NCBI GenBank assembly: GCA_036172665.1
Contig: CM069870.1
Location: forward strand, 56,358,212 to 56,422,211
Origin: Prosopocoilus inquinatus
Lineage: Eukaryota > Arthropoda > Insecta > Coleoptera > Lucanidae
Reading direction: 5' to 3'
DNA: 64,000 nucleotides
Part shown: positions 23,115 to 35,964 of the stretch, piece by piece
Layout of the letters: each line of letters opens with the position of its first letter
Position numbering within the stretch: the first letter of the stretch is position 1
The notes under the pieces: model-generated
Told to the model about the DNA's origin: nothing
What the model saw: only the letters and a program-made list of their open reading frames with translations
Databases searched by the model: none
Made by a program: the position numbers and the translations under genes

Positions 23115-25480
23115 TTACTAACATAGTTGAATTCATGGCTTCCGGTTGGAATTGCGAGTCTCACCTACTGCCGATGTTGCGTCCGTCATTGCAGAAGAAC
23201 TTCCTCATGGCTGTTGGTGGTTGTGGTGGTGCTGCTGCTGCTGTTCCTTGTAAGTTGATGAGGCTGAGTTGCAACATCCGTTGCCTTGGTAGTTATGTGT
23301 GGAGGCAGAGGGGTGGAACGGAGGGCGAGGATTGGTCTCCTAGTGCGTGACGGATCGTTAATGACATGTTTCCGTGTATTGTGAAGGTAGAAGTAATTAT
23401 CACGGTTCAAGCTATTGGGGTGCTTGAAAATTTCTATAGATTCACGGATTTTACGGTTAAAGAAATGAGATGAGCGGGCTGGGAATTTTCTGTCGGAAAA
23501 TTGGATTTGGTGACCGGTTTCTAGTTTATGTTCAACTAGGGCGGAGCCAGTCGTTTGTAGTAGTCTCATAAAGCGCTCCTGTTCAGAAACACGAGTGCTG
23601 ACCGATCATTTCGTTTTACGATGTTCCGCAGGAACACGGAATTCGGTATACTCCTTCGGATTGTATGAGAATATAATCTTTTGTGGAGGGTATGTAGTTT
23701 GAAAGTTTTGTTACAGGCAAGTAAATGGATCTGATGTTTTGTCGTTTGAGGATTTTGCCTATTCGGTCCGTTATGGTGTGGATATAAGGCAGGTAAGCCG
23801 TAGCGACTGGCGGCGTACTATTTTCAAGGCATGGTGGAATTGGGGTAAAATAACGGGCAATGGATCTTTGGATGTCATGTTTTTTATAATTGTTGTTGAG
23901 TAAGACTTTTGTTACGTTGTTTAGTTCAGTCTGAAGTGATGAGGGTTCTGATGGGACGAAAGCACGATTAACTAATGACTTAATGACCGATTGCTTTTGC
24001 AAAAGATGATGGTGGGACTGTGCGTTCAGATAGAGGTCAGTGAGAGTCGGTTTGCGATAAACAGATTGTCCTAATCTACCGTTCGGGAAGACGACTTACC
24101 AGGATATCAAGGAAAGGTAAGTGACCTTCACTTTCGTATTCCAAAGTGGAACGGATGTCTGGATGTTGGGAATTAAGGTATTCAATGAAGGAATTCCTTA
24201 CCATGTGGCCAAATTGCGAAAACATCATCTACACACCTGAACCAACACTTGGGTTTAAGTGGGAAAGAAATAAGGACTTGTAGTTCGAAAACCTCCATAA
24301 AGATGTTTGCTACTGTTGGGGAGAGAGGGGAACCCATGGCTGTGCCTGACACTTATTCGTAATATTGATCACGAAACATAAATAAGTTGAGGTTAAACAA
24401 CATGCTATTAAGGGGATTAAATCTTCGGGTTGGCTGTGGGCTCTGAAGAGTTGCTGAATGATTGTAATACGTCGGGGATTGTAACTTTGGTGAACAAGAA
24501 TTCTACATTGAAGCTGGCCAGAATATTCTGCGGGTTTAAGGATATATCGTAAATTTTTTGAACAAAATGCTGGGAATTGAGGATAATGGTTTCACTTTTG
24601 CCTGCAAATGGTTTGTCTGTGCTAGAGATTTGGAGACCTTACAGGTTGGTGAGTTGATTGCGCTGATTATGGGATGTAATAGTGTACCGGGTTTGTGGAT
24701 TTTAGGGAGTCCGTAAAGTCATGGAATTGTAGAGTCACGAGGAACCAAAGTTTTTTGGCTGAAGGGATAGCGGAAGATTTAATTAGGGCCGTTACGGTGT
24801 GTTCTATATGGGAAATAGGATTGCGTCGTAAAAGTTGGTAGGAAGGGTCGTCTGATAGGTTATTGATTTTCTAGTCGTATTCTAAACGGTCTAAAACTAC
24901 AGTGACATTCGCTTTGTCTGCAGCGAGTATGACTATGTCTGGGTTAGTTTTTAGGGTTTTGAGGGCCTGAAATTCAGTTTTTTGGCAGTTTGGTTTAAGG
25001 GGTTTGGCTGTTTTTTGGAAGTTTCGTGACGAATATGGTCTGCAATGTGGGAAGGAAGTTTGTCAAGAGCGGATTCAACACTAGTGATGGCGAAATTTGG
25101 GCCTTTGGAAAGAACGAAAATTTCGTTTTCGGTTAAGGGATAGATAGCGAGATTTGTTTATCACTGTATGTGTTAAGGGAGAAAGTTTATGACGACAATT
25201 GTGTAGTTTAGACTTAAAACAAGACGAGAGGAGATTAGACTTAGAACAAATGCTACTCTTTGACAAAGGTTCGTGGTCCTTCCTGTTTATCAGAGTTTGA
25301 CGTCGTGGCTTTAGTTTGATCTGCCTTATCTTGTTGATCTGTATCCAAGCTATCTTCTGTGTCACCGCCCACATAGATATTGGTCCCTGTTGGCCTGCTT
25401 TGGAAAAACGGATCTAAAAATGACATTTCTTCTTCGTCTATCCATTTTCTAATTTTTATGGCATCCTGTCCACTTTCGTG
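23115..25480 (-). pseudogene. Penelope-like element A, reverse transcriptase/GIY-YIG
   Basis: On the minus strand the order from the right is as follows. An upstream region has NLAIYPLTENEIFVLSKGPNF near 25090-25160 and SALDKLPSHIADHIRHET near 25020-25080. The RT core has GTAMGSPLSPTVANIFME at about 24295-24350, and CVDDVFAIW at about 24215-24235 with both catalytic Asp present. Then comes a PLE linker, and the GIY-YIG endonuclease start GVYRIPCSCG near 23620-23660. The C-terminus has EHKLETGHQIQFSDRKF near 23480-23540. Frames change repeatedly, so the copy is dead. Its 3' end near 23120-23260 carries the terminal repeat also found at 61620-61885. Penelope-like elements copy themselves by target-primed reverse transcription. 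Confidence 0.88.
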
Positions 25481-25663
25481 TCTTTCTTATTAAGAGACCT
25501 CCTATAGGAATCTCGAAAATTTATCCATTTCGTCTTAGAGTTGTCCCCTATACAATATAATGGGCATTAAAATTTAGTTAAAACATTTATGACCGTTTGC
25601 AGCAGTCTTGATTAAGCAGTAACTACCAGTAAGCTAAAAGCATTAACTACCAGTAAACTATCT

Positions 25664-26215
25664 TTACAGATTCGTAGCCACCGGGGATGCTTATACAACC
25701 ATAGCCTCTAGTTATCGTCTTGGAGACAGTACCGTACAGAAAATAGTATTAGATGTATGTCAAGCGATAAATAACAAAATGCAAGAAGAAGCAATACCAA
25801 TGCTAGAAAATGATTGGAAAAGAAATGCATCTTAATTTTAGAACACTTGGAATTATCCAAACTGTTTAGGGGCTCTGGATGTCAAACACATCGTCATCAA
25901 GCCCCACATAATAGTGGCTCTAATTCAAAATTGGGAAAAGCGCTGGAAAACAACAGTTAAATGTTCTTGAAGATAGACCCTTTCGGGAAACGAATGATGT
26001 CATTGTAGGAGACGAGTCTTTCCCTTTAAAAACGTAATTATTAAGACCATATCCAGGATCCCAGATAAACGAATATGTGGACAAACAAGTTTACAATTAT
26101 AGCCATTCGCGCGCTAGAAGGGCTGAAAATGCCTTTGGCATACTGACCCAAAAATTTCGACTCTACATCAGAAGACAAAAGATCAACTTGACCCACAACC
26201 TAATCTAGAGCAACA
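25664..26215 (+). pseudogene. PIF/Harbinger transposase 2, second exon (broken)
   Basis: The acceptor TTACAG at 25664-25669 precedes an exon starting FVATGDAYTTIASSYRLG, the same junction as in the Harbinger copy at 588. Then come NCLGALDVKHI near 25870 with the first catalytic Asp, VGDESFPLK near 26007-26035, LRPYPGSQ, and finally RARRAENAFGILTQKF near 26110-26155, which carries the catalytic Glu. The block with the second Asp is deleted between about 25900 and 26000, and stops interrupt the frame. Confidence 0.85.
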
Positions 26216-26422
26216 CAATTTAGTAAATATTAGAAGAAAAGGGGGAAGTGCGGAAGCTATGGCGTTTCATATCCTTGAAACATTTAAAGTATTATTCATA
26301 TCTGCAAATGGCCGTGTAGAGTGGCAAGAAAATGTAATTTAATTATGTATTTTGAGAACTGGTTTTAAAATAATTGTTCAATTTGTTTCTAAATAAAAAT
26401 AAATAAGTTAGTTGTATCTTAC

Positions 26423-26588
26423 CTGACTGACCCAAATCATCACCAATTTTTTTCATAAATTTTCTTTGTGAATTTGTTTTCTTTCTATATTTCGCGCTTG
26501 ATAAATCATGTAATTCCGGATAGTTTCGAACGATTTCGATCAATTTTTCAGCGTCCACGGTGTTGTCGATCAGGTTTGCAAAATACAC
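26423..26588 (-). pseudogene. Harbinger-associated MADF protein, first exon
   Basis: The minus strand encodes DAEKLIEIVRNYPELHDLSS and KFMKKIGDDLGQS, the first half of a MADF domain. It ends at a clean donor (CAG|GTAAGA, boundary at 26423). The split codon (TCA G) would join a following TT GAT to give Val-Asp, exactly how the MADF exon at 959 begins. The second exon is not found, since the transposase relic on the other strand lies to the left. The pair is convergent. Confidence 0.75.
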
Positions 26589-26760
26589 TGTCCTTCAACG
26601 ACACGCACAGACAAGAAGAAACACTCCTGATTAGATTGTCGTCTCGTCTTGTCTTAACCGATAAGTGTCGTTGCAGGATAATGTGCATAATATCATTGAA
26701 TTACATTTAATAATGTTTCCGTGTCGTGTCTGTTACGTGACTACGTGTCGTGTCGTTGTC

Positions 26761-26954
26761 TTATAATTAGAGAACGGGACTTGGTACGTGTACTAGTAGA
26801 AGGGAGGAGTAAGAGCGGGCGATCGCGCCTTTGCGTTCTACGTTGATTTGAATCACAGTCCTACTACATTCAAGTCAAAGCAGGATTTGAAGGCGCGACC
26901 GCCCGCTCCTACTCCTCCCTGGTACATGTACCAAGTCCCGTTCTCTACTTATAA
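26761..26954. mobile_element. 194-bp palindromic MITE
   Basis: Arms beginning TTATAATTAGAGAACGGGAC at 26761 and the complement ending at 26954 pair over about 70 bp, including GGGAGGAGTA and GCGGGCGATCGCGCC. The core around 26840-26880 is unpaired. It lies just right of the Harbinger pair and is GC-richer than its surroundings. Confidence 0.75.
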
Positions 26955-28060
26955 TGTAAATCACTCTATGTACAGTAACTTACTTATTCTTCGGCCATCA
27001 CCTTTGGGTATAATTCTAGACTTTTTTTAAATAAATCAATAATAATTTTGTACAAATACAAAAAAAATTGTCTTCTCTGAATTATTTTTGCGAGTTATTT
27101 CCCTTCCTACAATTGAAAATGTTTGTATTTATGTACAGTACACGAAATATATACTATTTAAATGCTAATTTCCGTTGCACGCTGTAACTTCAACTCTAAT
27201 TACTCTTTGTTCGCTGCAAATTACAAAACTCGGCAGTTAAGCCATCACAGTCGCATAAGCCATGCAAGTTTGAAGGATTTTACAGGGGCGCGCGACGTTC
27301 CCGCCGTTTCCTGATTCTTTATCCCACCCGTGGTTCCAATAACCGCGATCTATGTTACCACTTAGCACCGTTTCGAAATGAGCAGAGCGAATTTTAGTGA
27401 TACATCCAGTTGCATATTTAAACTGTGATGGAATGTTACGGGAGTATGAGGACGCCTGTGGAAAAGATGCAACGTATTCCAGAAACTAACCGGAAAACAT
27501 AGTAATTAACTTAATGAATATGAGGGACACACTTAACAGTTATCCAAAATGAATCGGAAGCTTCTCGATATACGTCGGACCCTCGTACATGCCGGTATAT
27601 CAAAGCTCTCGCGCAATTATAAACGGCTAACGCGCGACACTTGTTATAAAATATGGCGTAGATAACTTCAATCAAATGCTCTTTGTGTGTTACAAGCCCA
27701 TTACCGTAATCCCCCTTCATATAAATGTGTATAAATTTGATTTATACATAATACTCATCCCACAACGAATAATAATCTTACTAATAAATTTGCATAAGCG
27801 AAACTGGGATTCGTTCAATTTCCTTAATTATTATTTCTAAAGCATTTATCACATAAATAACTTTTTTGTCCTTCAGTTCTGTCTTAGAGTCATTTGATAC
27901 GATTAGAGTCATTTGACACGATAATTTTTGTAAAAAAAATTGTAAAAATTTGTTACAAAATGGCAGAGACAGGTTGCCACAGTGAATGTTTATTGGTTAA
28001 CTCGACATTTCTCTGTCAGTTTCTCCCCAATAGCACCGTGTCATACGGCTCTTAATAAGT

Positions 28061-28096
28061 AAAGAGTGACTTACATAAATATGTAAGTCACTCTTT
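28061..28096. repeat. Perfect hairpin, 17-bp arms
   Basis: AAAGAGTGACTTACATA, two A bases, then the exact complement. It may be a short MITE remnant or a transcription-stalling hairpin. No flanking duplication is seen. Confidence 0.8.
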
Positions 28097-29005
28097 TTCC
28101 AAATGGATAAGTGTTATGTAAAGATATCTATAGGTATGATGATTTTTCCAATTTAAACATTGGGCTCTTTGTATAAATATTACATTACATACATGCATGT
28201 ATTGAAATGGAATAAAAGTATCTTGGACAGTTCGTTTCCAGTCGACTAGTATTACCTAATGTAAACCCAACCATTTACGTTTAAAGTGTTTACCCAACAT
28301 ACACATCATCTCCCATTAAGGAGAAAGTAACATCCTCCGGCATTATTAGGACTTTCTCGTGTAATCAGCATGTTGCCAATGTGACGGGACATTGCGGTGA
28401 GCAGCATCCTCCGACCGTTCCGGAAACTGATCAAATTACTGACGTCACGTGTCGTGAAGTGCCCCATCCGACCTGACAACGGTTAGACGAATCAAATTAG
28501 CAACGACGGTAAACAATGTCCTATGTGTAGAGCTTCTTGACAACGACCACGTATGACATTTAATAAACACGATAATCGTTTAGCTTACGCTGAATTAAGC
28601 TTCGACGATGTTCGCCTCCGGCACTATCCGGCGCATAAAATTTGGCGCTTTAGGAACGCCGACGCGAAATTATTTAACGCTACGGAAGACGTCGTTCCAT
28701 TTTAATAATTATTTAGGTAGTTAAATTGTATTAAGCAAGGTGTCAGCCACTGTCAAGTAAATACGTAACTTTATTAGCAACCGCTGGCCATTAGCAAAAC
28801 CAAGAAGTGGATAAAAACATAATACGGACATAAAAGCTTTTCTACTCTACGGTTTATTACATAAGGTTCGCCTTGTTTTTATAATAATTGTCGCTCGCTC
28901 CTTTTAACAAATACTCATTTAAATATAAATTAAGTAATTTATTTATCGCAAGAAAATTAATAAAAGGGTTTAAGTTAATTTTACATAAATTAATCTCTTA
29001 ATATT

Positions 29006-29042
29006 CAAATATACTTTAAAACGCAGTTTTAAAGTATATTTG
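29006..29042. repeat. Perfect hairpin, 17-bp arms
   Basis: CAAATATACTTTAAAAC, loop GCA, then the exact complement. Very AT-rich. Function unknown. Confidence 0.8.
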
Positions 29043-30528
29043 CACTAGTATAGGAATATAATCTGTAGCACGAAATAAACAAGAAAATTCATATAAACAT
29101 TTGTCTCAAATTAACTTATTTTCGAGATACTACGGTATAAAGACTTTTTGTTATTTTTATTTATTTCTTTCCATACAAAAGCAAAAAGCAATATTCCTTA
29201 CCCTTAAAAAAATGATTAAATTAATAGAAATTAAAAAAAATGATAACACCAAGAAGAAAATTCAACATTCAGTAAACGTACAGTTACGGGTTAATCTCTA
29301 GTTACATTTTGGCAACTACGTGTTGCATATGTGTTGTTTTCAAGTTGGCAAACATTTTCTGAAAGTGACGTTCTTGCGCCGTTTGAAATCGAGGTTTTTC
29401 GTTGGTAAAATTGGTAAAATAACCACGGTCCCTCGCGTCGTGTGTCCGGCACGACAGAGCAATCACGAATTTTCTTGTTTGTGAGAGTTTGTGTAAAATT
29501 GTGTGACAAAATTCAATAAAGCAGTTTGCCTAGAATGTATTAAGCTCTACGTGTATTTTGAGGTGCATTTGTAAGAATCCAGATTCTTAGGAGTATTATT
29601 TTTTTATAATTCAGTACACTTACTTAATTCGGATATTTTATTAAATTAGAATTCGTATCATGACTCATGGAAAATACAAAACTCGTGCAGCGTTAAGCTT
29701 AGAACACAATGTTTAAGTAAAAGTTATAAGGATATTGTCATTCATGATTTAAAATTACTAAAACCTTATCTTTAAAAAATATGTCTTATTATAAGTAAAA
29801 TTTGATTTGTATCTTATTCCGTTTCCTTAAAACTTTTACTTAAGCTTTGTGTTCCAGGCTTTATGCGACGAAAGCATTCGTTAAGCTTGCGATGTACGTA
29901 CCGAGAAATTAGATCAAGGACGTTAATATCGCTGGAACAAAAGAAATAATTATGTAAGGACTGATGATTCTTACAAAAGAATCTTAGTCGAACCTTGATA
30001 CTAGAAGAAACAGAATTAGTTATCAAGGTTCTTCTCTACGTCTAATGCAAAGACGACGTAAACTGAAGTAGGTCAACCAATCCCAATAATCAGGTAGCTT
30101 TTCTGATCAGAAGGGAGTTTGTCCGAGGTACGAATTCCTGTCATCTAGAAAAGAGCTTCTTCGATTCCGAAGGTAATTTATTTTGTGTATCGCGAGTCAT
30201 AAAGTTTTCAAAATTCTCAATTCTTTTTTTAATCATTTTTAATCAGTCAGTTATCCCAATTTATTTTAATTTTAAAAATACCTAAGAAGCATCCACGATC
30301 GGCCAGGGTGAATTTAAATATCTAATAAGAATCTTCGTTGCTTAAAATTAAACATCTGACAAAAGTTTAAGGCGTGAACTAATTTTTGTTAATCTTTCCT
30401 TCTCTCTTTCATATTCTAGTTTTAATTTTATGTCCGTTGTTAAATTTTAATTAGTTAATTAATTTAATTAAATTCACATATTATTTTGTTTGTAACCTTT
30501 GATACTGTACTAAAATTTCTTTTTTGTA

Positions 30529-30766
30529 CCCAAGCAACATACATATACGTTTAATAAAGGATAGAATGTCCGCGAGATAGATATTGAAAAAACGTGTTCC
30601 ATGTACTAAATACGATGTTTCTGTATCAAAGTGGTATAACGTATACTTTTACCAGACGGCTTAAAATATGTACGTTGACCGTAACCGTTTAATAAATGTA
30701 AAAATGTCCAACCAACACCAAAATATGGTTGAATACACGAAAATTAAACCAAAGCGTATTACTTGG
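30529..30766 (+). mobile_element. MITE family C, copy 1
   Basis: 238 bp starting CCCAAGCAACATAC and ending TATTACTTGG. The whole sequence matches the copy at 35726-35964 in opposite orientation with roughly one difference per 15 bases. TA precedes the left end; the right flank is AT. Confidence 0.85.
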
Positions 30767-32904
30767 ATAAGGAAGAACGATTAAGTAAACATATAAAAAG
30801 ATAAGGAGTGGACAGTTTTCGACAATTCCAAAAAATATTTGTAAGTAGATGCCAGACGCGGAAAACGATTTGGAGATCGATTTCTGGCTTTATATGCTAA
30901 AACCAGGGCGCTACTGACAAAGAAATCGAAATTCAACATTGTACGAATTGCTAAAGGAATTGACGACAAAAGGAGGTCCCTTTCGGACGTGTTCTACACA
31001 TTTAAGCGATCTTTTCTAATGGACAGGCTAAATTTTTAGAAATCTGGAGGTATATCGTAGGATAGTTAGGCGTGGGCCCGGTTTTGTTGTTTAGTTTATT
31101 GAAACAGAATCTGTTTCACCGAGGGAATAATACTGAATACTGTGGGGTTGTTGCGAGTAAGGCAGATCTTGTTTTTGTGGTTATCTCAGTCCTTGGGAGA
31201 AGCCGCCTAATTGAATAGTTTATCCACATTGAAGTTCACCGAGGTGGCCTTTGCGGCAGCGGTATGGAAGTTCGACGTTTAACCGAGTGAGACGCTAACC
31301 TTTATTATTTTTATTGCCAACAACGAGAAGGTATCAACGATCAGCTAAGATAGAAGTACAGTAACGTCTCCACATGTTTTTCTACCTATCTCATTTTATT
31401 CCAGTATCGGCACATCTTTGTATTTTAGTTTATTTTTTTATTATTTATCGCGACTTTTAAGTCAAATTTAATTTAGTTAATCTGTGTTAACCTTGTGCGA
31501 CCTCGAGTCGCCTCTGAGAAGGTCAATACAGAAGTTAATTTCAATTGTTGTTTAAGTTAACTAATATTTTAAAGATGTGCCAGTTAACCTTCTGGAAGTT
31601 TTCGCTTATTATCACACACTGTGGGATCTTGGGAAGCGGTTCCATCGTGCGCTCATCACCTGTCGCCCGTCTTGTACCAACTCACTCATCTGTCCATTGT
31701 TGAAGCAGTATCCATTATTACCTTCACAGTCACCCTATTTATCTCTAAACTTCAATATCTTATACAAATGTTTATATTTTCCTTTTTTGTTTATTTCATG
31801 TACAGACCACAACCTTAAACTAGTGCAGTGCAATTTCGAAACACCCGATAGAATAAAACGTCATTTTAATGCTCATTTTGTAATGCATTATTAATTAACG
31901 TATTTTAAAGTTCACAATTAAATCTTCGTACATTCATATTCATAGAGCTGCCATTGGAGCAAGTGGTATTTACACATGTAAGCTTTAAAAAGCAACAGAA
32001 TAGCTACTCCTATGTACTGTCTTGATTTAAAATTTTTCACTATGCCCTGCATTTATCCCTGAGGGTAAATAACTTGTTCGTTTCGTTCCATTACAGCACT
32101 GATAACCCACATTGTTTCAATTCATTTTGTAATCTTTGCCTTCATGTATTTCTGAATCTAAGCACTTTTTATTCTTTTCGACAGTGTATACGCCCAATCC
32201 ATTACCATTTGCGATTCTTGATCGTCGTTGCTGTTTTTCTTCTCTTGTGATTTTCTTCAAAACTGATATTTTGTTTTTGGCCAAACTTTCTAGCAAATTA
32301 TTCTTTTTGGTTTGAAGATTTTTTTAAGCATTATTATAATGTTTTCAATTAATTGTTCCAGAGCACTCTAAGAGTATCTCCATGCCTTGTTAAGAGATTT
32401 GTTAAAGCAGTCATTTGAAAAGACTATTGAATTTTTTTACCTCTCTGAACCTTTTTACTTTAGCTTTAAAAAAGCATAATTTGCTTTCTTTACTGGTGTT
32501 TGTAGAGAACCATATGCGTTTTAACATGTTGAAATCGAGCGAGTTTTAACATGTTGTGCTAAACTGGTTGTTTTTTCAGTGTTTTTTTTTTTTCTGTACC
32601 TCCTGTCATATTTATCACACTACCCTGGGCAGCAAAATTCTTTAACTTTCTAAATAGTTTCCATTGATTTCCATCTTCCCTGTTTAACCTAGAGACATCC
32701 TTGTTGAGTATTAAACATTTATTGTTGCGTTAATTATATTTTTAAATTGTTCGCTGTTTCTCTTTCTAATTTGTTGTTTCTCAAAGTCACTGGCTCGCCG
32801 GTCAATTAACCGCTCCTTATTTCTACAGAGTTTGCACTTATGCAGAAGTTTTTTTTTGTTTATTTAGTTTGCGCCTAAACACCTGATCAGTCCAAGTGTT
32901 AACC
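30767..32904. other. No gene seen
   Basis: A moderately GC-rich portion at about 31050-31400 is followed by T-rich DNA (32000-32880) with long T runs. No coding similarity is recognised on either strand. Confidence 0.4.
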
Positions 32905-32990
32905 GACCTTGAAATCGCAAGGTCTTGGATTCGAACCGCGCTCGAAATATTTCTCGGGGATGATCGCTATCCACTTGAGGCACCCTTTAC
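32905..32990 (-). repeat. tRNA-related SINE remnant
   Basis: On the minus strand TGCCTCAAGTGG (32982-32971) resembles the RNA polymerase III A box, and GGTTCGAATCC (32937-32927) is a perfect B box, 45 nt apart start to start. A short hairpin (GACCTTGAAATCGCAAGGTC) follows. A complete tRNA cloverleaf is not apparent, so a tRNA-derived SINE is preferred over a working tRNA gene. Confidence 0.5.
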
Positions 32991-32999
32991 TGTTGGGAA

Positions 33000-33935
33000 T
33001 ACAATTCGCCACTGCTTCCCCTTCAACAGCGAGGAGATTTGGAAGTAACAAAGTCAAGGAACACTTTACATGTACAAATATCCTGAGGTCTCAACAAGTC
33101 GGTGACTTAACATCCCATCCTAATGTTCCTTAAATTTATTTGTTATATTTTGATTCAGGTGCTCTTCACAATCTTCACCTGTTCCAACGTAACAAAATCT
33201 ATTTTATTTGCACTCTCTTTCCGTTTTCCTTTTCTGTTTATTCATTCGGAAGACCTCGAACTTCTGCCTCTTTCATATTTTTCGTGAAAACCATGTCCTC
33301 AAGGTCATTACATTCCCAAATTCCATTGCAGGAAACGATTTTTTTTTCTTACGATCAGATTTATTTAAATTGTTTAATGTGTCGCCCCACTGTTTACTTA
33401 ATTTGACATTATATGAAATTGTTAGAAATGATGATTTAAAATCAGTCTACTTTTATTTATTTATATTTTATTTATAACCTACGAACTTACAAAGTTTGAA
33501 ATGAAGCTTTCATATAAAGTTTTCTGTAATTTTAATAATAATTGTGATACGCAATTTGTCAGTTACATCTGGTTCTAGAATGTACGAAAGAGCAGAATAA
33601 GTAAAGAAAATAATCTCCTCCTCCTAAGAGAAAGCATTTTCCTGTGACAATAACTAAAATAATGGTAAAATGAACCCAATTTCGAACAATCGTAATGAGC
33701 ATACGTGCAACAGCAACCTCATTGACAATTTCACTCCACACTGACAACGAAAGACATTTATATTTTCTTCAAAACCGCTTGCCATCACACCAAATACAGC
33801 ACACCTTGAGAATAAAAGGAAGAAGAGGTCGCAGTGCTTCAAGAATTTTAAGGTCACATGAGTCCTACAACCAATATGGTTACCAAGAAACGATTAAATC
33901 ACATCACAAAAATAAAAATGAATCTTAATTGTCTA
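33000..33935. other. No gene seen
   Basis: T-rich and A-rich DNA. The overlapping frames here are low-complexity and unrecognised. Confidence 0.4.
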
Positions 33936-34168
33936 GGTGCTTTCTTTCACTTAAAAGTTTGAATCGTGTTTCTAATAGTTTGGTCCTGAATTTCGTAATT
34001 GTTGCAACAACATTTGACTTGAATTTTTGATTGACAGTTCATTTGTAAAAAAAAAAAACATAATTCAATCCAAACAAGTTTTAAAAATAGATAGATTAAA
34101 AAAAAAGAATGTCCGTTTTTGAATCAAAACACGTTTGGCGCTCAATGTTGTAAGCGAAAGAAAGCACC
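33936..34168 (+). mobile_element. MITE family G, copy 2
   Basis: Starts GGTGCTTTCTTTCAC and ends GCGAAAGAAAGCACC. It is about 80% similar to the copy at 3301-3509, with extra bases after TTTGAATC and an expanded A run. The target duplication is no longer clear. Confidence 0.85.
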
Positions 34169-34639
34169 TCCTGTCAAAGAACAATGATCCAATACAAATT
34201 CACATTCCGGAGGAAGACATTTTTTGGTTCAACGAATTCACCAGATAGGCAAACTGGTCGAGTCCTTTATAACACGAATATAGATGTGATGTGACAGTTT
34301 GGAGGATTCATGGTCGAATAAAAACCTAGTTACCAGTCAAGAAAACTAAATTTCTTTATAAAGAGAGCAATCCAATTTGTTTATTCCACCACGAATACAT
34401 ATTGTCTAAGGCATCAAAAATTATTTTGATCATAGGCGGCCATGAAATGGAAAGCATCTGTCTATTGACTGCAAGTAAATAAACCAAGACTCCGATAATA
34501 AGTTTAAAATCCATGACTACCCTTGACATAAAATAATTTTGAATATCAAATTAAAAGAATTCGAGGGCAGACTGTCATCGTAAAAGACATTGTTCTTGAA
34601 TTATTAAAAAAACGCTCAACATTACATCTTGCTATGCTC

Positions 34640-35620
34640 ATGGATTTTAAAATTATTAAGTTAGTAAACGACAACATTCATTTCATTCTTAGAAAACGGC
34701 ATTTTTCCGCACATGTTTAAAATATTATAAAAAAGATGACAAATCTTCTGTCTGTAACTACAGACTAATCGCTATTCTACCATCCATACCAAAAATATTT
34801 GAAGCTGTTCTTAAAAAACATTTATTAAATTATCTTTCAAAAAGTGAATACATTAATCCAATTCAACATGGCTTCTTAGATAAAAATATCAACCAACACT
34901 GCTCTGATTTCCATCATCGACGATGTTGCAACAAGATTGAATAACTCAAAACTAGTTGGCTGCATCAATTATGCATTTGATCCGGTTGATCACAACATAT
35001 TAATTAACAAATTAAAGAATATTACGGCATTAGAGGAAATGCATTATACATTTTCAAATCCTACATCAACGGTAGGAATCAATTGGTAGAAATTAAACAT
35101 CTAAACGATAAAGATAAATTCTCGACATATCATTCTACCTCCCTGAATAGTACATTAGGGTTACCGCAAGGCTCAATACTTTGTCCTCTCCTTTTTATTA
35201 TATTTATTAATGATCTCTCCGATAATATTACAGCAAAAACAACGCTATACGCAGACGGCACCAACATAATAATAACAGCTGATAATAAAAACGAACATGT
35301 GAACAAGTGTCAATCAATTATGTCTCAATTTTTCATTGGTTCTGTGACAATAAATTAATTTTAAACATGGAGAAAACCAATTTGTTGGTTTTGGAAACAA
35401 ATACAGTGGAAGTATTATAGTCTAATACTAGATAGTAATTTAACCTGGTAGTCCCATTTAGAATCACTATCGCCAAAATTAAACAGATCAAAATTTATCT
35501 TGATAAGAATGAGAAAATTTTGTAATACTACTACTTTTGCAATACTAATCTACTTTGGTTATTTCAATTCAACTTTAACTTATGGCCTACTATTTTGGGA
35601 ATATTAAAGGCAATCAACAT
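34640..35620 (+). pseudogene. Non-LTR retrotransposon reverse transcriptase, dead
   Basis: Plus-strand blocks in order: KKDDKSSVCNYRLIAILPS near 34725-34785, KIFEAVLKKHLLNYL near 34790-34840, YINPIQHGF near 34850, then LGLPQGSILCPLLFIIFIND at about 35155-35215. Next is LYADGTNI near 35245-35270, then WFCDNKLILNMEKTN near 35337-35385, then the C-terminal LDSNLTW and KFCNTTTFA. The pattern fits Jockey/CR1-type non-LTR elements. The catalytic motif should be (F/Y)ADD; here the second Asp is Gly. Stops and frame changes interrupt it at several points. Endonuclease and ends are not found. Confidence 0.85.
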
Positions 35621-35725
35621 AGTGACCCTTATCAGAAAAGGGAAAGTTTAATTCTGAGCCCACATGCCTATATTGTAATGTTTACTTATTGGTAGTGATA
35701 TTTCTATCAAAAAATAACGTAAGTA

Positions 35726-35964
35726 CCCAAGCAACACACTTTGGTTTAATTTTCGTGTATTCAACCATATTTTGGTTTTGGTTGGACATTTTTACATTTA
35801 TTAAACGGTTACGGTCAACGTGCATGTTTTAAGCCGTCTAATAAACGTATACGTTATACCACTTTGATGCAGAAACATCGTATTTAGTAAATGGAACACG
35901 TTTTTTCAACATCTATCTCACGGACATTTTATCTTTTATTAAACGTATATGTGTGTTGCTTAGG
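35726..35964 (-). mobile_element. MITE family C, copy 2
   Basis: Inverted relative to the copy at 30529. It begins CCCAAGCAACACAC and ends GTGTGTTGCTTAGG, with TA immediately outside both ends (35724-35725 and 35965-35966), suggesting a Tc1/mariner-type MITE. The inner sequence includes GGTTGAATACACGAAAATTA on the complementary strand. Confidence 0.85.

Larger units (their letters stand above)
26955..30528. other. No gene seen; two perfect short hairpins (listed separately)
   Basis: Single-copy-looking DNA with moderately GC-rich stretches at 27250-27720, 28370-28700 and 29330-29500. No coding similarity is recognised. Open frames are short and without family features. Confidence 0.4.

Noticed and set aside
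23078..23350. Plus frame with CTG/GGT-encoded Ala and Gly runs
   Set aside because: Opposite strand of the PLE A 3' end with a local trinucleotide-rich stretch.
32905..32990. Functional tRNA gene on the minus strand
   Set aside because: A and B boxes are present but acceptor, D and anticodon stems do not form; a SINE relic is more likely.
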